Below, in pieces: positions 12,895 to 25,900 of a stretch of 64,000 bases of DNA. The position numbers and the translations under genes are program-made. Source of the DNA: Bicyclus anynana (lineage: Eukaryota; Arthropoda; Insecta; Lepidoptera; Nymphalidae); assembly GCF_947172395.1 (NCBI RefSeq), contig NC_069108.1, forward strand, positions 6,149,068 through 6,213,067, given 5' to 3'. How positions within the stretch are numbered: the stretch's first letter is position 1; the number at the start of each line of letters is the position of its first letter. Under the pieces are notes generated by a model. It worked only from the letters and a program-made list of their open reading frames with translations, had not been told where the DNA came from and searched no databases.

Positions 12895-13335
12895 AATGGG
12901 GATGATGACTAGGTTTGAATATATTGATTTTTATGATACATTCGGGTAAATAAGGTCAATGTTAACTAATTTATACATAAAAAAAAAGATTGTCTGGATA
13001 TTTGCAAAATAAATGAGATTATAAAATTCCTTCCTTACATTAAATGTGACATTTTTCAATATTTGAACTATAAACATAAACGCACAAATAACAAAGATAT
13101 TAGTAATTTTGTTTGTACGTACATACAAATCTAAGGATCATTACATTACCTACGACGTCATTAGTTCGTGCCATTTTGTATGGGGCGTTTTTCAGGGATC
13201 CGCAAAGCTGACCCTTTAAATCCCTGTAGCTCCGAAAGTAATGATCGCAGATACCCTGTTACTTTTACAAAATTGCTTTACTATTAGCGTACTCTTAATT
13301 TATATACAATTCAAAAAACTGTCATCATCCCTATT
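12895..13335 (+). mobile_element. MITE-G copy, nested
   Basis: Carries both ends (AATGGGGATGATGAC and GTCATCATCCCTATT) and has a small internal deletion. Confidence 0.85.
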
Positions 13336-13397
13336 ACGAAATTTACTTTTGCAGTGAGTTAGAAGACCTTTATGATGTCCTTATCTATCTGTTGTAA

Positions 13398-13403
13398 TTT
13401 ATT
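13398..13403 (-). terminator. Candidate polyadenylation signal AATAAA for HP14
   Basis: A clear AATAAA on the minus strand downstream of the HP14 stop. If used, the 3' UTR would be about 0.8 kb and would include the whole 33-bp minisatellite. It lies in the flank of an old transposon, so the match may be chance. Confidence 0.25.
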
Positions 13404-13556
13404 TGTCGCATTTGGAATTACACACGTGTGACATGTAGGCGTATTAAACGGGATGACGAATCGTATTAAACGTTAGGAAATGTATGAAAACATGTCTCAA
13501 GTTGTAGGGACTTTATACCCCCATAGGCGTATAAAGAGGGTGGGCCGGGGACTTGT

Positions 13557-14112
13557 GTCCAATGAGAATGTTTTCTTGAGACATTTTGAGTCCAATGAGA
13601 ATGTTTTCTCGAGACAACTTGAGTTTAATGAGAATGTTTTGTTGAGACAACTTGAGTTTAATGAGAATGTTTACTTGAGACAACTTGAGTTTAATGAGAA
13701 TGTTTTCTTGAGACAACTTGAGTCCGATGAGAATTTTTTCTTGAGACAACTTGAGTCCAATGAGAATGTTTTCTTGAGACAACTTGAGTCCAATGAGAAT
13801 GTTTTCTTGAGACAACTTGAGTCCAATGAGAATGTTTTCTTGAGACAACTTGAGTTTAATGAGAATGTTTTCTTGAGACAACTTGAGTTTAATGAGAATG
13901 TTTTCTTGAGACAACTTGAGTTTAATGAGAATGTTTTCTTGAGACAACTTGAGTCCAATGAGAATGTTTTCTTGAGACAACTTGAGTCCAATGAGAATGT
14001 TTTCTTGAGACAACTTGAGTTTAATGAGAATGTTTTCTTGAGACAACTTGAGTTTAATGAGAATGTTTTCTTGAGACATTTTGAGTCCAATGAGAATGTT
14101 TTCTTGAGTCCA
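13557..14112. repeat. 33-bp minisatellite in the 3' flank of HP14
   Basis: About 17 head-to-tail copies of a 33-bp unit (core aatgagaatgttttcttgag). Adjacent copies alternate between a 'gagtcc' and a 'gagttt' subtype, and one copy has a variant 'gagtccgatgagaatttt'. It starts about 90 bp beyond the stop codon of HP14. Because 33 is a multiple of three, several frames are open on both strands; these are not treated as genes. Confidence 0.95.
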
Positions 14113-14204
14113 ACTTAAACGCCGGTGCCTATACCTGAGGAATGTATTTTGAATGTACGCACATAGTGGTTGAGACCTCTTGCTTTAGGTGATGAATGCA
14201 CAAA

Positions 14205-14320
14205 TCATTGCCTCCAGTAGAGTTTGATCATCTTCGCGTGTTTCATCACTTTCTCGAAGCTGGTGAAGGCTTTTGTGTTGCAAGAATTGCCGCGGCCATG
14301 TGGACTGGACGACACTATGC
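14205..14320 (-). CDS. HP14: HP14 exon 15: C-terminus and stop
   Basis: A 116-nt exon with acceptor gttccag. It continues the split Gly codon as GIVSSSPHG, has C613 (partner of C576), then SFEKVMKHAKMIKLYWRQ and TGA. The GIVS...C...FT pattern is the normal end of an HP14-type protease domain. A SINE-B lies about 57 bp upstream of the acceptor. Confidence 0.92.
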
Positions 14321-17300
14321 CTGGAACCAAGATTTTGAAGTGAAACTTCTTTAGGCGCCTTCTTTCTTCTTTTTGACGGCCTCCGTGGCGCAGTGGTATG
14401 CGCGGTGGATTTACAAGACGGAGGTCCAGGGTTCGATCCCCGGCTAGGCAGATTAAGATTTTCTTAATTTGTCCAGGTCTGGCTGGTGAGAGGCTTCGGC
14501 CGTGGCTAGTTACCACCCTACCGGCAAAGACGTACCGCCAAGCGATTTAGCGTTCCGGTACGATGCCGTGTAGAAACCGAAAGGGGTGAGGATTTTCATC
14601 CTCCTCCTAACAAGTTAGCCCACTTCCATCTTAGACTGCATCATCACTTACCATCAGGTGAGATTGTAGTCAAAGGCTAACTTGTAAAGAATATATAAAA
14701 AAAAAGGCGCATGAGGGTAAAATTTTTACAGATGCAACGTCACGCCGGTATGTCTAAGGTATTTTTATGATAAAACTGACCGTTTTGCTGAAAATCGCGA
14801 AAAACTAATTTTTTTGACCTTTGACCTTGAATAATTTTTTTTCCTTGCAGGGGAAAGATGGGGAACTTTCAAATTTAGTTTTTTAATTATATTTTAAACA
14901 ATCTTACCGATTTTGAGCTTTGAGCTTTAGGTAATTTTACTATTATTTTTTGTTTTAATTTGACCGGAGTGAAATATGTATGAAAATGACAATAATATTA
15001 ACTTAAATATTCATTTACACTGTAGAATGCCTGTTGAGTTAGGTATTTATATAAATTATTTTTAAAGCAAATTATATTCTTTTCTTTCCTAATTTCTTTT
15101 GGTCGACATCAACCCATATTCGGCTCACTGCTGAGCTCGAGTCTCCTCTCAGAATGAGAGGGGTTAGGCCAATAGTACACCACGCTGTCCCAATGCGGAT
15201 TGGCAGACTTCACACACGCAAAGAATTAAGATGATTCTCTGGTATGCAGGTTTCCTCACGATGTTTTCCTTCACCGATTGAGACACGTGATATTTAATTT
15301 CTTAAAATGCACACAACTGAAAAGTTGGAGGTGCATGCCCCGGAACGGATTCGAACCCACACCCTCCGGAATCGGAGGCAGAGGTCATATCCACTGGGCT
15401 ATCACGGCTCTTTCTTTTGGTAACTTATTTTAAATTCTTACTGCAGCAATGAAGAAACTATTATGGTACAGAGTAGTTTTATGTTGTTCAAAAATATTAC
15501 ATTCAATGTTAGGAACCTTTTTTTTTTATTTTTTACAAGTTAGCCCTTGACTACAAAACTACTACTTGTTTGGTTTCTCTGGTGGAAGGCTTCGTCCGTG
15601 GCTAGTTACCACCCTACCGGCAAAGACGTACCGCCAAGCGATTTAGCGTTCCGGTACGATGCCGTGTAGAAACCGTAAGGGGTGTGGATTTTCATCCTCC
15701 TCCTAACAAGTTAGTCCGCTTCCATCTTAGACTGCATCATCACTTACCATCAGGTGAGATTGTAGTCAAGGGCTAACTTGTAAAGAATAAAAAAAAAAAA
15801 AAAAAAAAGGAACCTAAAAATTTTTCATCTTACTTTTTGAAGTGAGTCTTTAGGCGCATGAGGGTTAAATTTTTACAGATGTAACGTCACGCCGGTATGC
15901 AACGGAAGTGTCGAAGATGAGAGAGAGCGATCGAGACTGATTGAGAGAGAGTAAGACAGGGCGAACGTAGCATGAAGCAACTAGCCGTGGAGTGAGAGTA
16001 GGGAGCGAGCAAGTGAGAAAGATTGAGAGAAAAAGTGAGACAGAGCGAACGTCGTATCACGCACAGTGCTATGGAGTGAGAGGTGGGAGAGAGCTGTAGT
16101 GAGAAAGATTGAACGAGAGAGAGAATACGATTTACTAGTTAAAGAAATAAATTGCAATAATTAAATTTATAATTTACATTAATTTTCAACACTTTTTATA
16201 TTTTAATGACAATTAAATTCCTAACCTATCTTCCGTTTTCCCTTCCTCTTAGTCTCGGAAATCGAAAGTTTTAGATTTGTATAAACATATACAAGATTTA
16301 TAAATTACTTTGCCAAAGAAGTTTCACTTCTGACATGTGTACTTTGTACGCACGCATTTTTTTTATCGACATCCCGGTTTGTTGTATACGGTGTACCACA
16401 AGGGAGCATCCTCGGTCCGCTGCTGTTTATTTTGTACATTAACTTCCTTCAGTGATTTCTCAATTTATGGCGCTCTTTGCTGATGACTACTATTTTATAT
16501 AAAAACTAGCGGATGCCCGCGACTTCGTCCGCGTGAAACTCGATGTAAACTTTCAACTACCGCTACCCTACCCCTACCCTACCCCTACCCTACCCCTACC
16601 CTACCCCTACCCTACCCCTACCCTACCCCTACCCTACCACTACCCTACCCCTACCCCGTTTTCTAATTATTATTAAAATGAACTTTATACAATAACAATA
16701 AAGCTCAAATTGACTATGTTTTAGTTACAAATCATTTGTATGTATAGTTTTTAATTAACAAATAAAATATAAGGGTTGATCGTAGAGGGGTGAAAATTCA
16801 GGGTTGTATGTATTTTTGTATGCTGTGTCATAAAAAAATAAAAACAAAAAATTTTGCCTAAAAAATAAAAAAAAAAATTAGGGGTGGACTACCCTTAACA
16901 TTTAGGGGTTTGAAAAATAGATGTTGGCCAATTCTCAGACCTACTAAATATGCACAAAAAATTTCATCAAAATCGGTCGAGCCGTTTCGGAGGAGTTCAA
17001 TGTCGAACACCGCGACACGAGAATTTTATATATTAGATGAGAAGTCTATGAGCGTGAGATTGTGAGATGTGAGAGAGAGTGAGTGTGAGTGTGAGTGAGT
17101 GAGATGTAGTAATTAAGTGGCTGGTAAATAATAATTTAAATATTTTTTGACGAAACGAAGATTATGGAATTTAACTGGGAACGCCCTGGAATTACAAACT
17201 TTAATATTAATCATTTAGGAATTAAAATTAATGATATAGATGACACTAAGTTCTTAGGAATTACTATTGATAAAATTGGGTGCCACAGATTGAAAATATT

Positions 17301-19869
17301 TGTAAAAAACTTTATAAACTAAATAAAACAGCTAGTACGGAAACACTGCGTAAAGCATTTTTAATTTTTTTTTTTCATGGGTTTCACCGGCTTTACCACG
17401 CTGCTTGTAAACACTCATTCTGTATCATTCTTTAATCTATGTGTCCATATTCAAAATCAGTAATATACACCAAGACTTACCTCGGATATAATAGCGAGTG
17501 ACGCCTTGAACTTGAGCCGGGAACGCCAGACCTCCCCCACTGTCGCCTTTACAGAGAGCAGTTCCTGTACAATGACAACATGACATCTATATTATAATGG
17601 AGAATGTTACTAGGTACACAAAATCCATTTTTTTTTTTTTTATTCTTTACAAGTTAGCCCTTGACTACAATCTCACCTGATAGTAAGTGATGATGCAGTC
17701 TAAGATGGAAGCGGGCTAACTTGTTAGGAGGAGGATGAAAATCCACACCCCTTTCGGTTTCTACACGGCATCGTACCGGAACGCTAAATCGCTTGGCGGT
17801 AACGTCTTTGCCGGTAGGGTGGTAACTAGCCACGGCCGAAGCCTCCCACCAGCCAGACCTGGACGAATTAAGAAAATCTCAATCTGCCCAGCCGGGGATC
17901 GAACCCAGGACCTCCGTCTTGTAAATCCACCGCGCATACCACTGCGCCACGGAGGCCGTCAAAAATATATATTATTAGCAGACACCTACTAACTATGGAC
18001 TACCTCCCTGCCAGAGGAGAATGCCAGATCCTGACCCAGTCCTAACTCAGAATTTTGCGGAAAATGTAATTGTACTAAAAATATCCAATTTTTAAATAAT
18101 TTTTTTTTTTGATAAATCATTTTTACTGTTAAACTCCGGAATATAAATCTGCCACAAAAAGTAATTAAATCCATTACGTTATTTCCTCGTAGCAGACATT
18201 TTTTACTTATTTTTTAAAAACTTTATTTCGACCTTGGGTTCGAGCCCTTTAGAGCGTTTTTATTCCATTTTAATCACTTTAGGTTAAAAAAGGCTTGAAT
18301 CTAGAGCTGCTAAGTCTGATCAAAATGTAAAAAAAAACTGTCATAACACTGTCAAACTGTCAAAACACGTAATAGAAAATAATATACGAAGCCATACATG
18401 GCATTTTATTCTAATTATGACTAATTATTGTTTAAGGTACGTCATCAACCCATATTCGGCTCACTGCTGAGCTCGAGTCTCCTCTCAGAATGAGAGGGGT
18501 TAGGCCAATAGTCCACCACGCTGGCCCAATGCGGATTGGCAGACTTCACACACGCAGAGAATTAAGATAATTCTCTGGTATGCAGGTTTCCTCACGATGT
18601 TTTCCTTCACTGTTCGAGACACGTGATATTATTTTTTTTTTTTTTTCTAAATGCACACAACTGAAAAGTTGGAGGTGCATGCCCCAGACCGGATTCGAAC
18701 CCACACCCTCCGGAATCGGAGGCACGGGACATATCCACTGGGCTATCACAGCTCAATGATTTTTTGATGAAAATAAAATATATTTTCATCAAAAAATCAT
18801 TTTATTTCCATCTCCTAGCGGTTAAACAAGGTTGCAGGACAAGACCTTAAAGAACTGAAAACCCTAACAGCAAACGACCCTTGACATGATGCTATTGTGA
18901 ACTGAAAATTTTGAAAACGCACTGCAAAAGTAAAATTCAATTGAAAATTTCGTAATTAATGCATCAAAATCTTTTTGTCATATAGATTACTTTATGTAGC
19001 ATAATTATGTAGTCTTTACACCAAATATACTATTTTTTATAACTATTGTATTTGTACAATAATCGTTATATATTTCACTATCCCCCACCCATATCCCGTC
19101 TAAGACGCGTTTTTACGCGTTAGGTTACTGCGAAATCGTATTAAACGGGTTCTACTGTATTTAGTATACACAAACACTACAGTACCGTTGGCGAAGCCGG
19201 CACAGATCTTCTCCCCGATGAGGTACTGAGAGTCCTTACTATTCGCGGGGGATACGTTCTCTAAATGTGTCGCGAATACGGAAACCGTGTATTTTAGGTA
19301 TCTATTTATATACACAAACACTACAGTACCGTTGGCGAAGCCGGCACAGATCTTCTCCCCGATGAGGTACTGCGCTTCCCCGCGGGTCCCGGCGCGCATG
19401 CACTGGTCCGTGGGCACGAACGGAAGGTCCACCACCTTCAGAATGTCGGCCTTCGCGTCCCCCACGCCGGTCTGACCCCACCCCGCCACCTGCGAATAGG
19501 GATTATGACAGTTTTTTAAATTGTACACTATGCACAAAAATTAATTTTTTTTAATTTTTATCAAAAATGAAAAAAATTTTTTTTTTTCATTTTTCTCTCA
19601 ATTCTGTATTAGTGACTTGAAAAATTTAAGAAAAAAAAAATCGAAAATTTTTGAGAAACAAAAAAAAAAAAATTTTTATTTTTTTTTCAATTGGCCCAAA
19701 TCAAAAAAAATTAAAAAAAAAATTACCGCCGACATTAGCGTTACCCACGGCGGATTTACGGTTTTGTGCTTGAGCACGTGTATGTGTGTGGTTTTATCAG
19801 AGATTGAGACACTGTGGTTCGTCACTTACACAGTATTTTGTGACTCCAAACTCACTCTCCGAAGATGTG

Positions 19870-19939
<70 letters not shown>

Positions 19940-22900
19940 GTGCTAATACCGCGTATTGACACCTCTGCTCCTGATAACAGCCCGCATTATAAAAATTATG
20001 ACATTTTCAGAGCGAAATTCTTGCTCCTTTAATTTTTTCAAAAATTCGATCAAGTGGGAAAAAAAAACGGTTGGCTGGATTGAATTGAAACTTTGTAGGG
20101 TTTTTGTGGGTATATTGAACAGTAAAAGGCACACTTAACGTCAGTGGTTTCCGCAATATTTTTGATTGGGCGCTTGATTTTCCAAAAAACGACAAAAAGC
20201 CCTTTTTTGGATGCTTTTTCAAATTCATGTAATGATTGAAAAAAAAAATTTTTTTCAAAATTCAATTGCTAATCCTTGTAGAAAATTTATTCAAGTTTTT
20301 AAAACCAACCTCTAAATTTCTGTGCGATCATTGGTTGCTGAGATATTGGTAATCAAAGACAAAATGATCTTTTTCCATTCAAACATCGATATCTCAGCGA
20401 GAAATGCTCGTATCGAGATTTAAAAAAAACAAAATTAAATCTGAATAAACAAGCTATCCGGTCCATATGGAAGTTGAGTCGAAAAAATTTTTTCCACGTC
20501 CGTAGATTAAAAAAAAAAACCAAAAAAAATTTCAAAAATTTTTTTTCGGTGGTTTTCTTATGATTACTCGAAAAATATTTTCAAAAAAAAATTTTCAAAC
20601 TCAGATCCTAAAACTACACACTTAGAGCTACAATTTTGGTTTTTTTTTTTGCTGTACGACCATTTTTGTATAAGTTACAGCCTGTTGAAAATCCCCCAAA
20701 AATTTGGATTTTTTTTCTGCTCCCTTAATTTTTGTGCATAGTATATATAAATTGTAAAATTCGACGAACGAATGACAGCGTTACGTTTTTGTGCGCAACC
20801 TATTCTGCGCACCTTTCACCGTGCGCTGCCGCGGCCTGCTACTCCTCCGTTGCGCATCTTTCACTTTTCAGGCGTGTGTGTTGAGACGTACATAGTGTTT
20901 ACTGCAGGCAACATACACTATTTAGACAGTCGATCGGAAAGAGTTAACTCCATTCGTGTGTCGGAGCTGACACACAATTTTTTTGGGTCTTCTCTTTTTT
21001 TTTTACAAATTAGCCCTTGACTACAATGTCACCTGATAGTAATAAGGGATGATCTATCTAAGATTTAAGCGGACTAAATTGTTTGGAGTAGGATGAAATC
21101 CACACCCCTTTTGTTTTCCTCACGACATCGTACCGGAACGCTAAAACATTTGGCGGTTGGTATATAAGTCAACTACCCTATTGAAATAAATTAATTTCGA
21201 ATTTTTGAAGGAATGAGACACTTGCTATCGCGTTTATTGGAAAATTATGAAAAACATTATGGAATCGCTACGGATTTAAGAGTTCGTGGTAAGGCCCCAG
21301 GTCGAGCTGCCACGTACCTTGCCGAGGTTGCCCTCCCTCAGCTGCCACTCGTTGAACGCATAGTCGTCCAAGTGCAGGCAGACGGGGCGCACGTGCAGCC
21401 GGTACTCGAAGGGCGTCACCAGCACGTACCTTGCCGAGGTTGCCCTCCCTCAGCTGCCACTCGTTGAACGCATAGTCGTCCAAGTGCAGGCAGACGGGGC
21501 GCACTTGCAGCCGGTACTCGAAGGGCGTCACCAGCACGTACCTTGCCGAGGTTGCCCTCCCTCAGCTGCCACTCGTTGAACGCATAGTCGTCAAAGTGCA
21601 GGCAGACGGGGCGCACGTGCAGCCGGTACTCGAAGGGCGTCACCAGCACGTACCTTGCCGAGGTTGCCCTCCCTCAGCTGCTACTCGTTGAACGCATAGT
21701 CGTCCAAGTGCAGGCAGACGGGGCGCACGTGCAGCCGGTACTCGAAGGGCGTCACCAGCACGTACCTTGCCGAGGTTGCCCTCCCTCAGCTGCCACTCGT
21801 TGAACGCATAGTCGTCCAAGTGCAGGCAGACGGGGCGCACGTGCAGCCGGTACTCTAAGGGCGTCACCAGCACGTACCTTGCCGAGGTTGCCCTCCCTCA
21901 GCTGCCACTCGTTGAACGCATAGTCGTCCAAGTGCAGGCAGACGGGGCGCACGTGCAGCCGGTACTCGAAGGGCGTCACCAGCACGTACCTTGCCGAGGT
22001 TGCCCTCCCTCAGCTGCCACTCGTTGAACGCATAGTCGTCCAAGTGCAGGCAGACGGGGCGCACGTGCAGCCGGTACTCGAAGGGCGTCACCAGCACGAC
22101 CACGGCCAGGTCGTCCTGTAACAGCAGCTCCTGGCCCATGAAGTCGGGGGACAGGTGTATCTCCTTAACCTGCAAAAAACAAATCAACTAATGTAGTAAA
22201 TGTAAGTAGTTATATAACTATGTATGTTTTAAATTAATCTGGTCCAATAATTATAATTATTCAAAATATAATTTAAGCTACTGTTAGCAAAATTACTCAG
22301 AAGTAGATTACAAAAATAAGAGAACCAATGTCGAACAATGGTTATGATTCACAACATTTGTCAGGACAGCTTAATTAACAAATCAAACCGTAACGAAAAC
22401 AAAGACCCTAGAAAGGCAGAGAATGACCTTGAGTGGAGTCACGCACTTGTGAAAGTTGTGTGTAGGGTTAAAGGATCCTTTGACAGTTAACAAACACTCC
22501 TCTTTTCCACTCAAGTCACTCTCCCCGCCTATCCCAAGTAACCCATAAATAATTGCTCAACAAGAAATGTGGACGGCTCGAACGCCACGAGCATACTGAA
22601 GCCGACCGTACGGCGAGCGCCTTGTATCGCCCCACTCTTTACGGAAACACGCGCCACCTAGCGTCGGCACGCGCCAACACGAGATCGAGCGACGTCATAT
22701 GCGTCTCAGACTACTATTTCCTACAATACTTTATAAATCCCAATGTTATACTATTGCTACTAACATATTGCATGGCAACCATGAACTAACTAAACTACTT
22801 ATCCAAAAAGTTTAAAGAAGTACCTTAACCTTTACGTGCAATTTAAAACCATTATTCTAAGTAACAAACTTTATCGTGCAGACTCACCTCGTCGTGCGAA

Positions 22901-25900
22901 TGTCCCACAGGTGGGCAACGCGTGCGATCAATCGCTGGCGGTCTCGTGTTGTGTCTCAACTCTTACCTCGGACTTCAGTGCGTGTCGTGTTGTGTCTCAA
23001 CTCTTACCTCGGACTTCTGCGCGTGTCGTGTTGTGTCTCAACTCTTACCTCGGACTTCTGCGCGTGTCGTGTTGTGTCTCAACTCTTACCTCGGACTTCT
23101 GCGCGTGTCGTGTTCTGTCTCAACTCTTACCTCGGAATTCTGCGCGTGTCGTGTTGTGTCTCAACTCTTACCTCGGACTTCTGCGCGTGTCGTGTTGTGT
23201 CTCAGCTATTACCTCGGACTTCTGCGCGTATCGTGTTGTGTCTCAGCTATTACCTCGGACTTCTGCGAGTGTCGTGTTGTATCTCATATATTACCTCGGA
23301 CTCCTGTATATATCGCGTCGTGTCTCAACTCTTACCTCGGACTCCTGTACATATCGTGTTGTGTCTCAACTGTTACCTTGGATATCTGCGCATGTCCCGC
23401 GTCGCGCGGGTGGTTCCAGTCGCTGTACAACTTGCCGACGGCAATCTCGAACAGAGACTCGGATAACTTCTTCACCTTTGACTCGTCCCAAAAGCAGTGT
23501 GCGGCTGTGTTTGTGAATACACCAATATACCACTACCGTCACACTACACTATGGTGACACAGCGTGCTTTAGTGACACCCAACCCAAGCTTATTGTAACA
23601 AACATCCAAACCTTAATAAAGTTATAGAACTGCAGTTTTAACTATACAGTTATAACTGAGCAGTTTTAACTGTGCGGTTTTAACTGTGCAGTTTTAATTG
23701 TTGAAATGTTCAGATAAATTGCCCGGATGTAGACAAAGTAGTAGATTGTGATTGAAATTTCTTATTAGATATAATTGTACAGTTAAAACTGAAGGTCTGT
23801 AGCCCGCATAAAGATCCGAATTATCCTTCACCCATCTGTTGCCTAAAAATCTCCTGGCCTAACTGTTGTTGTTAACGTTGTTAGCTATTAATTGATTATG
23901 AAACACGGCTAAAACACACGTGATATTAGGTCGGACTATGCCCGACTAGTTTCGAACCCATACGGGGCCCTTAGTCATGAGCTGATTCTTGCATCGCGAC
24001 ACGATCCAAACTGCGAAGCGGCTGCGCGACGCGCTGCTGCTCGCATTGCGCGCTTGGATTGGGGTTGAGTGGTGGGGAGTGATGGTTCCGTTACACTCTC
24101 CGACGGTTCATTAATGTCATCTTCATTAGACTCGTCTTCTTGTAAGCAAACCGAACTAATGCTATCTTGTTCCAAGTTTGTTGTATGTGACAATGAAAGA
24201 AATAGCGGTTTCCACGATGGGCAGCAACCATCCATGATCCCGATTAAAATTCGGGTAATATCGACTAATATCACGTGAGTTTTAGCCGTGTTTCATAATC
24301 AATTAATATGAACAACACTCACGATAGTTTACATTCTAAAATAGTTGTTAGCTATTGTTAGCAATTCTAAATATTGGTCCTATTAAGTCATGATACTTCG
24401 TCATGGTGCGTCAATGTACCGACGTATTATGACGCAGTATCATGACGTATCACGACGTAGTATCATGACGTATCATGACGTAGTATCATGACGTTTTACG
24501 ACGTAGTATCATGACGTATCATAACGTAGTATCATGACTTAATAGGACCAATATTTAGAATTGCTAACACTATTATATTAATAACAAAGTATTATTAATA
24601 AATAAATTAAAAAGAAGCTAAATTTTCAGGAAACCTACTAGCAATATAATTTTATCATACTAAATATTGAAAAGTATTATTGTATGTAATGTATATAAAG
24701 TGTAATTGTCTAGCATTAGAAATATATACCCTCATCTGTTATTTATTAGTGATAAGACATAAAATGACAATATACCCAGTGACACACTGCAAATAGGCTG
24801 CCTTGTTAAATTTCGGCCAAAACCAACGAGGGAAGTTGATTTAATGGATTTAATAAATTTCATTTAAAATTTAATCTTTTAATAATAAATTTTATTTAAA
24901 ATCTTTTAATATTTTTTGACTTCAACTTAACTACTACTATAAACAGTTCTCATCGAGTATGGCTTATGTATAGGCAAATAGGCAACCTATTTGATATAAC
25001 AGATGAGGCTATATGTACATATATTTCTTAAGTATCTTATTATTTGCTGACGTATATTATATATGAATATATATATATAAATATAATAGTGACAAATAGA
25101 TTTACTTTGCTTTTATTTGTGCAAAACTTCGAAACAGTTCAACGAAAAGAGATTTTAGAGGTCATTTACTCGTAGCGACGGCGGAACAAACAAAATATGT
25201 CTATCTCTTTCTATCTTGTTTATTTGCTATCTACCGCACTGTTTTCGGATTCAATGCTCAATGTCAAAGCAGGTAATGGAAGGGCTTGTAAACATTCGGA
25301 TGGCCATTTGATTTTGTAGATGTTTGTTTTATTTAAATTTAATTTGTAGATATATATTTTATAAAATGATATTTTATATCATTATGTAAAGGTGAGGGAG
25401 GCAAAGCAGGGATTGGTAAGACATTCAGAATAAATAAATTTGTATATTTATTTATTCTGTATATCTTACCAATCCCTGCTCAAGAATAATTAAGAATAAT
25501 TCGTTCATTTACATAATATAATTATATCAATTTTAATAGACCTTAAATAGTATTAGGGTTACAATTACTTGTTTGACGGAACATGCTATTAAAGCTATCT
25601 CTGTCTATAAAATTCTTTTAATTTTTTTCTTACTTGATCGCTTTAATTCGTTTTTTTCATAATTAAATTAAATCTTGTTTCAAGATATAATTTTTATAAA
25701 ATCATATACTGTATTGCCAAAACTTAATTTATTTTTTTTTAAAATAGTGTTTGTAAAAAAGGTTACACAGCCCTGCATAAACGAATGACCTGGTCGGTTT
25801 GTTTATCTCTAGAATCTCTTCTCGTTGAAGCTCCCCGAAACCGGAACATTCTCAAGAGATGCACTCAATAAATGAAGTATAACCCGTGCGCATTAACTTG

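Larger units (their letters stand above)
12722..13476 (+). mobile_element. Pogo-like non-autonomous element, interrupted
   Basis: Begins CAGTAGAACCCGTTTAA next to TA, resembling pogo/Tigger termini. It is split by MITE-G at 12895-13335. Related sequence in inverse orientation is at 18880-19157. The right end is degraded. Confidence 0.5.

Noticed and set aside
13557..14112. CRISPR-like regular repeat
   Set aside because: There are no unique spacers and the repeats are directly adjacent. The context is a eukaryotic genome.
13480..14118. Long open frames on both strands encoding 11-residue repeats
   Set aside because: They follow from a 33-bp repeat, a multiple of three without stops. There is no domain, and both strands are equally open. 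Treated as a minisatellite.
14379..14450. tRNA genes at SINE heads
   Set aside because: All have A- and B-box-like sequences but no paired acceptor stem, and each continues into a SINE body. Applies to all SINE-A to -D copies.
19617..19946. ORF with a Cys/Val tail
   Set aside because: Runs through homopolymers and a (GT)n microsatellite.
21268..22187. Minus-strand ORFs continuing through the 112-bp array
   Set aside because: After the first donor the frame shifts with each unit. Only the first ~180 bp are supported as exon 12.
22553..22789. GC-richer ORF of 78 aa
   Set aside because: No domain, splice-site or repeat support. It includes the 28-bp segment shared with intron 8.
22836..23557. 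Three overlapping ORFs of about 200 aa
   Set aside because: The 41-bp unit lacks stops in all frames, so it produces the same peptide in three registers. It is the intron 11 array.
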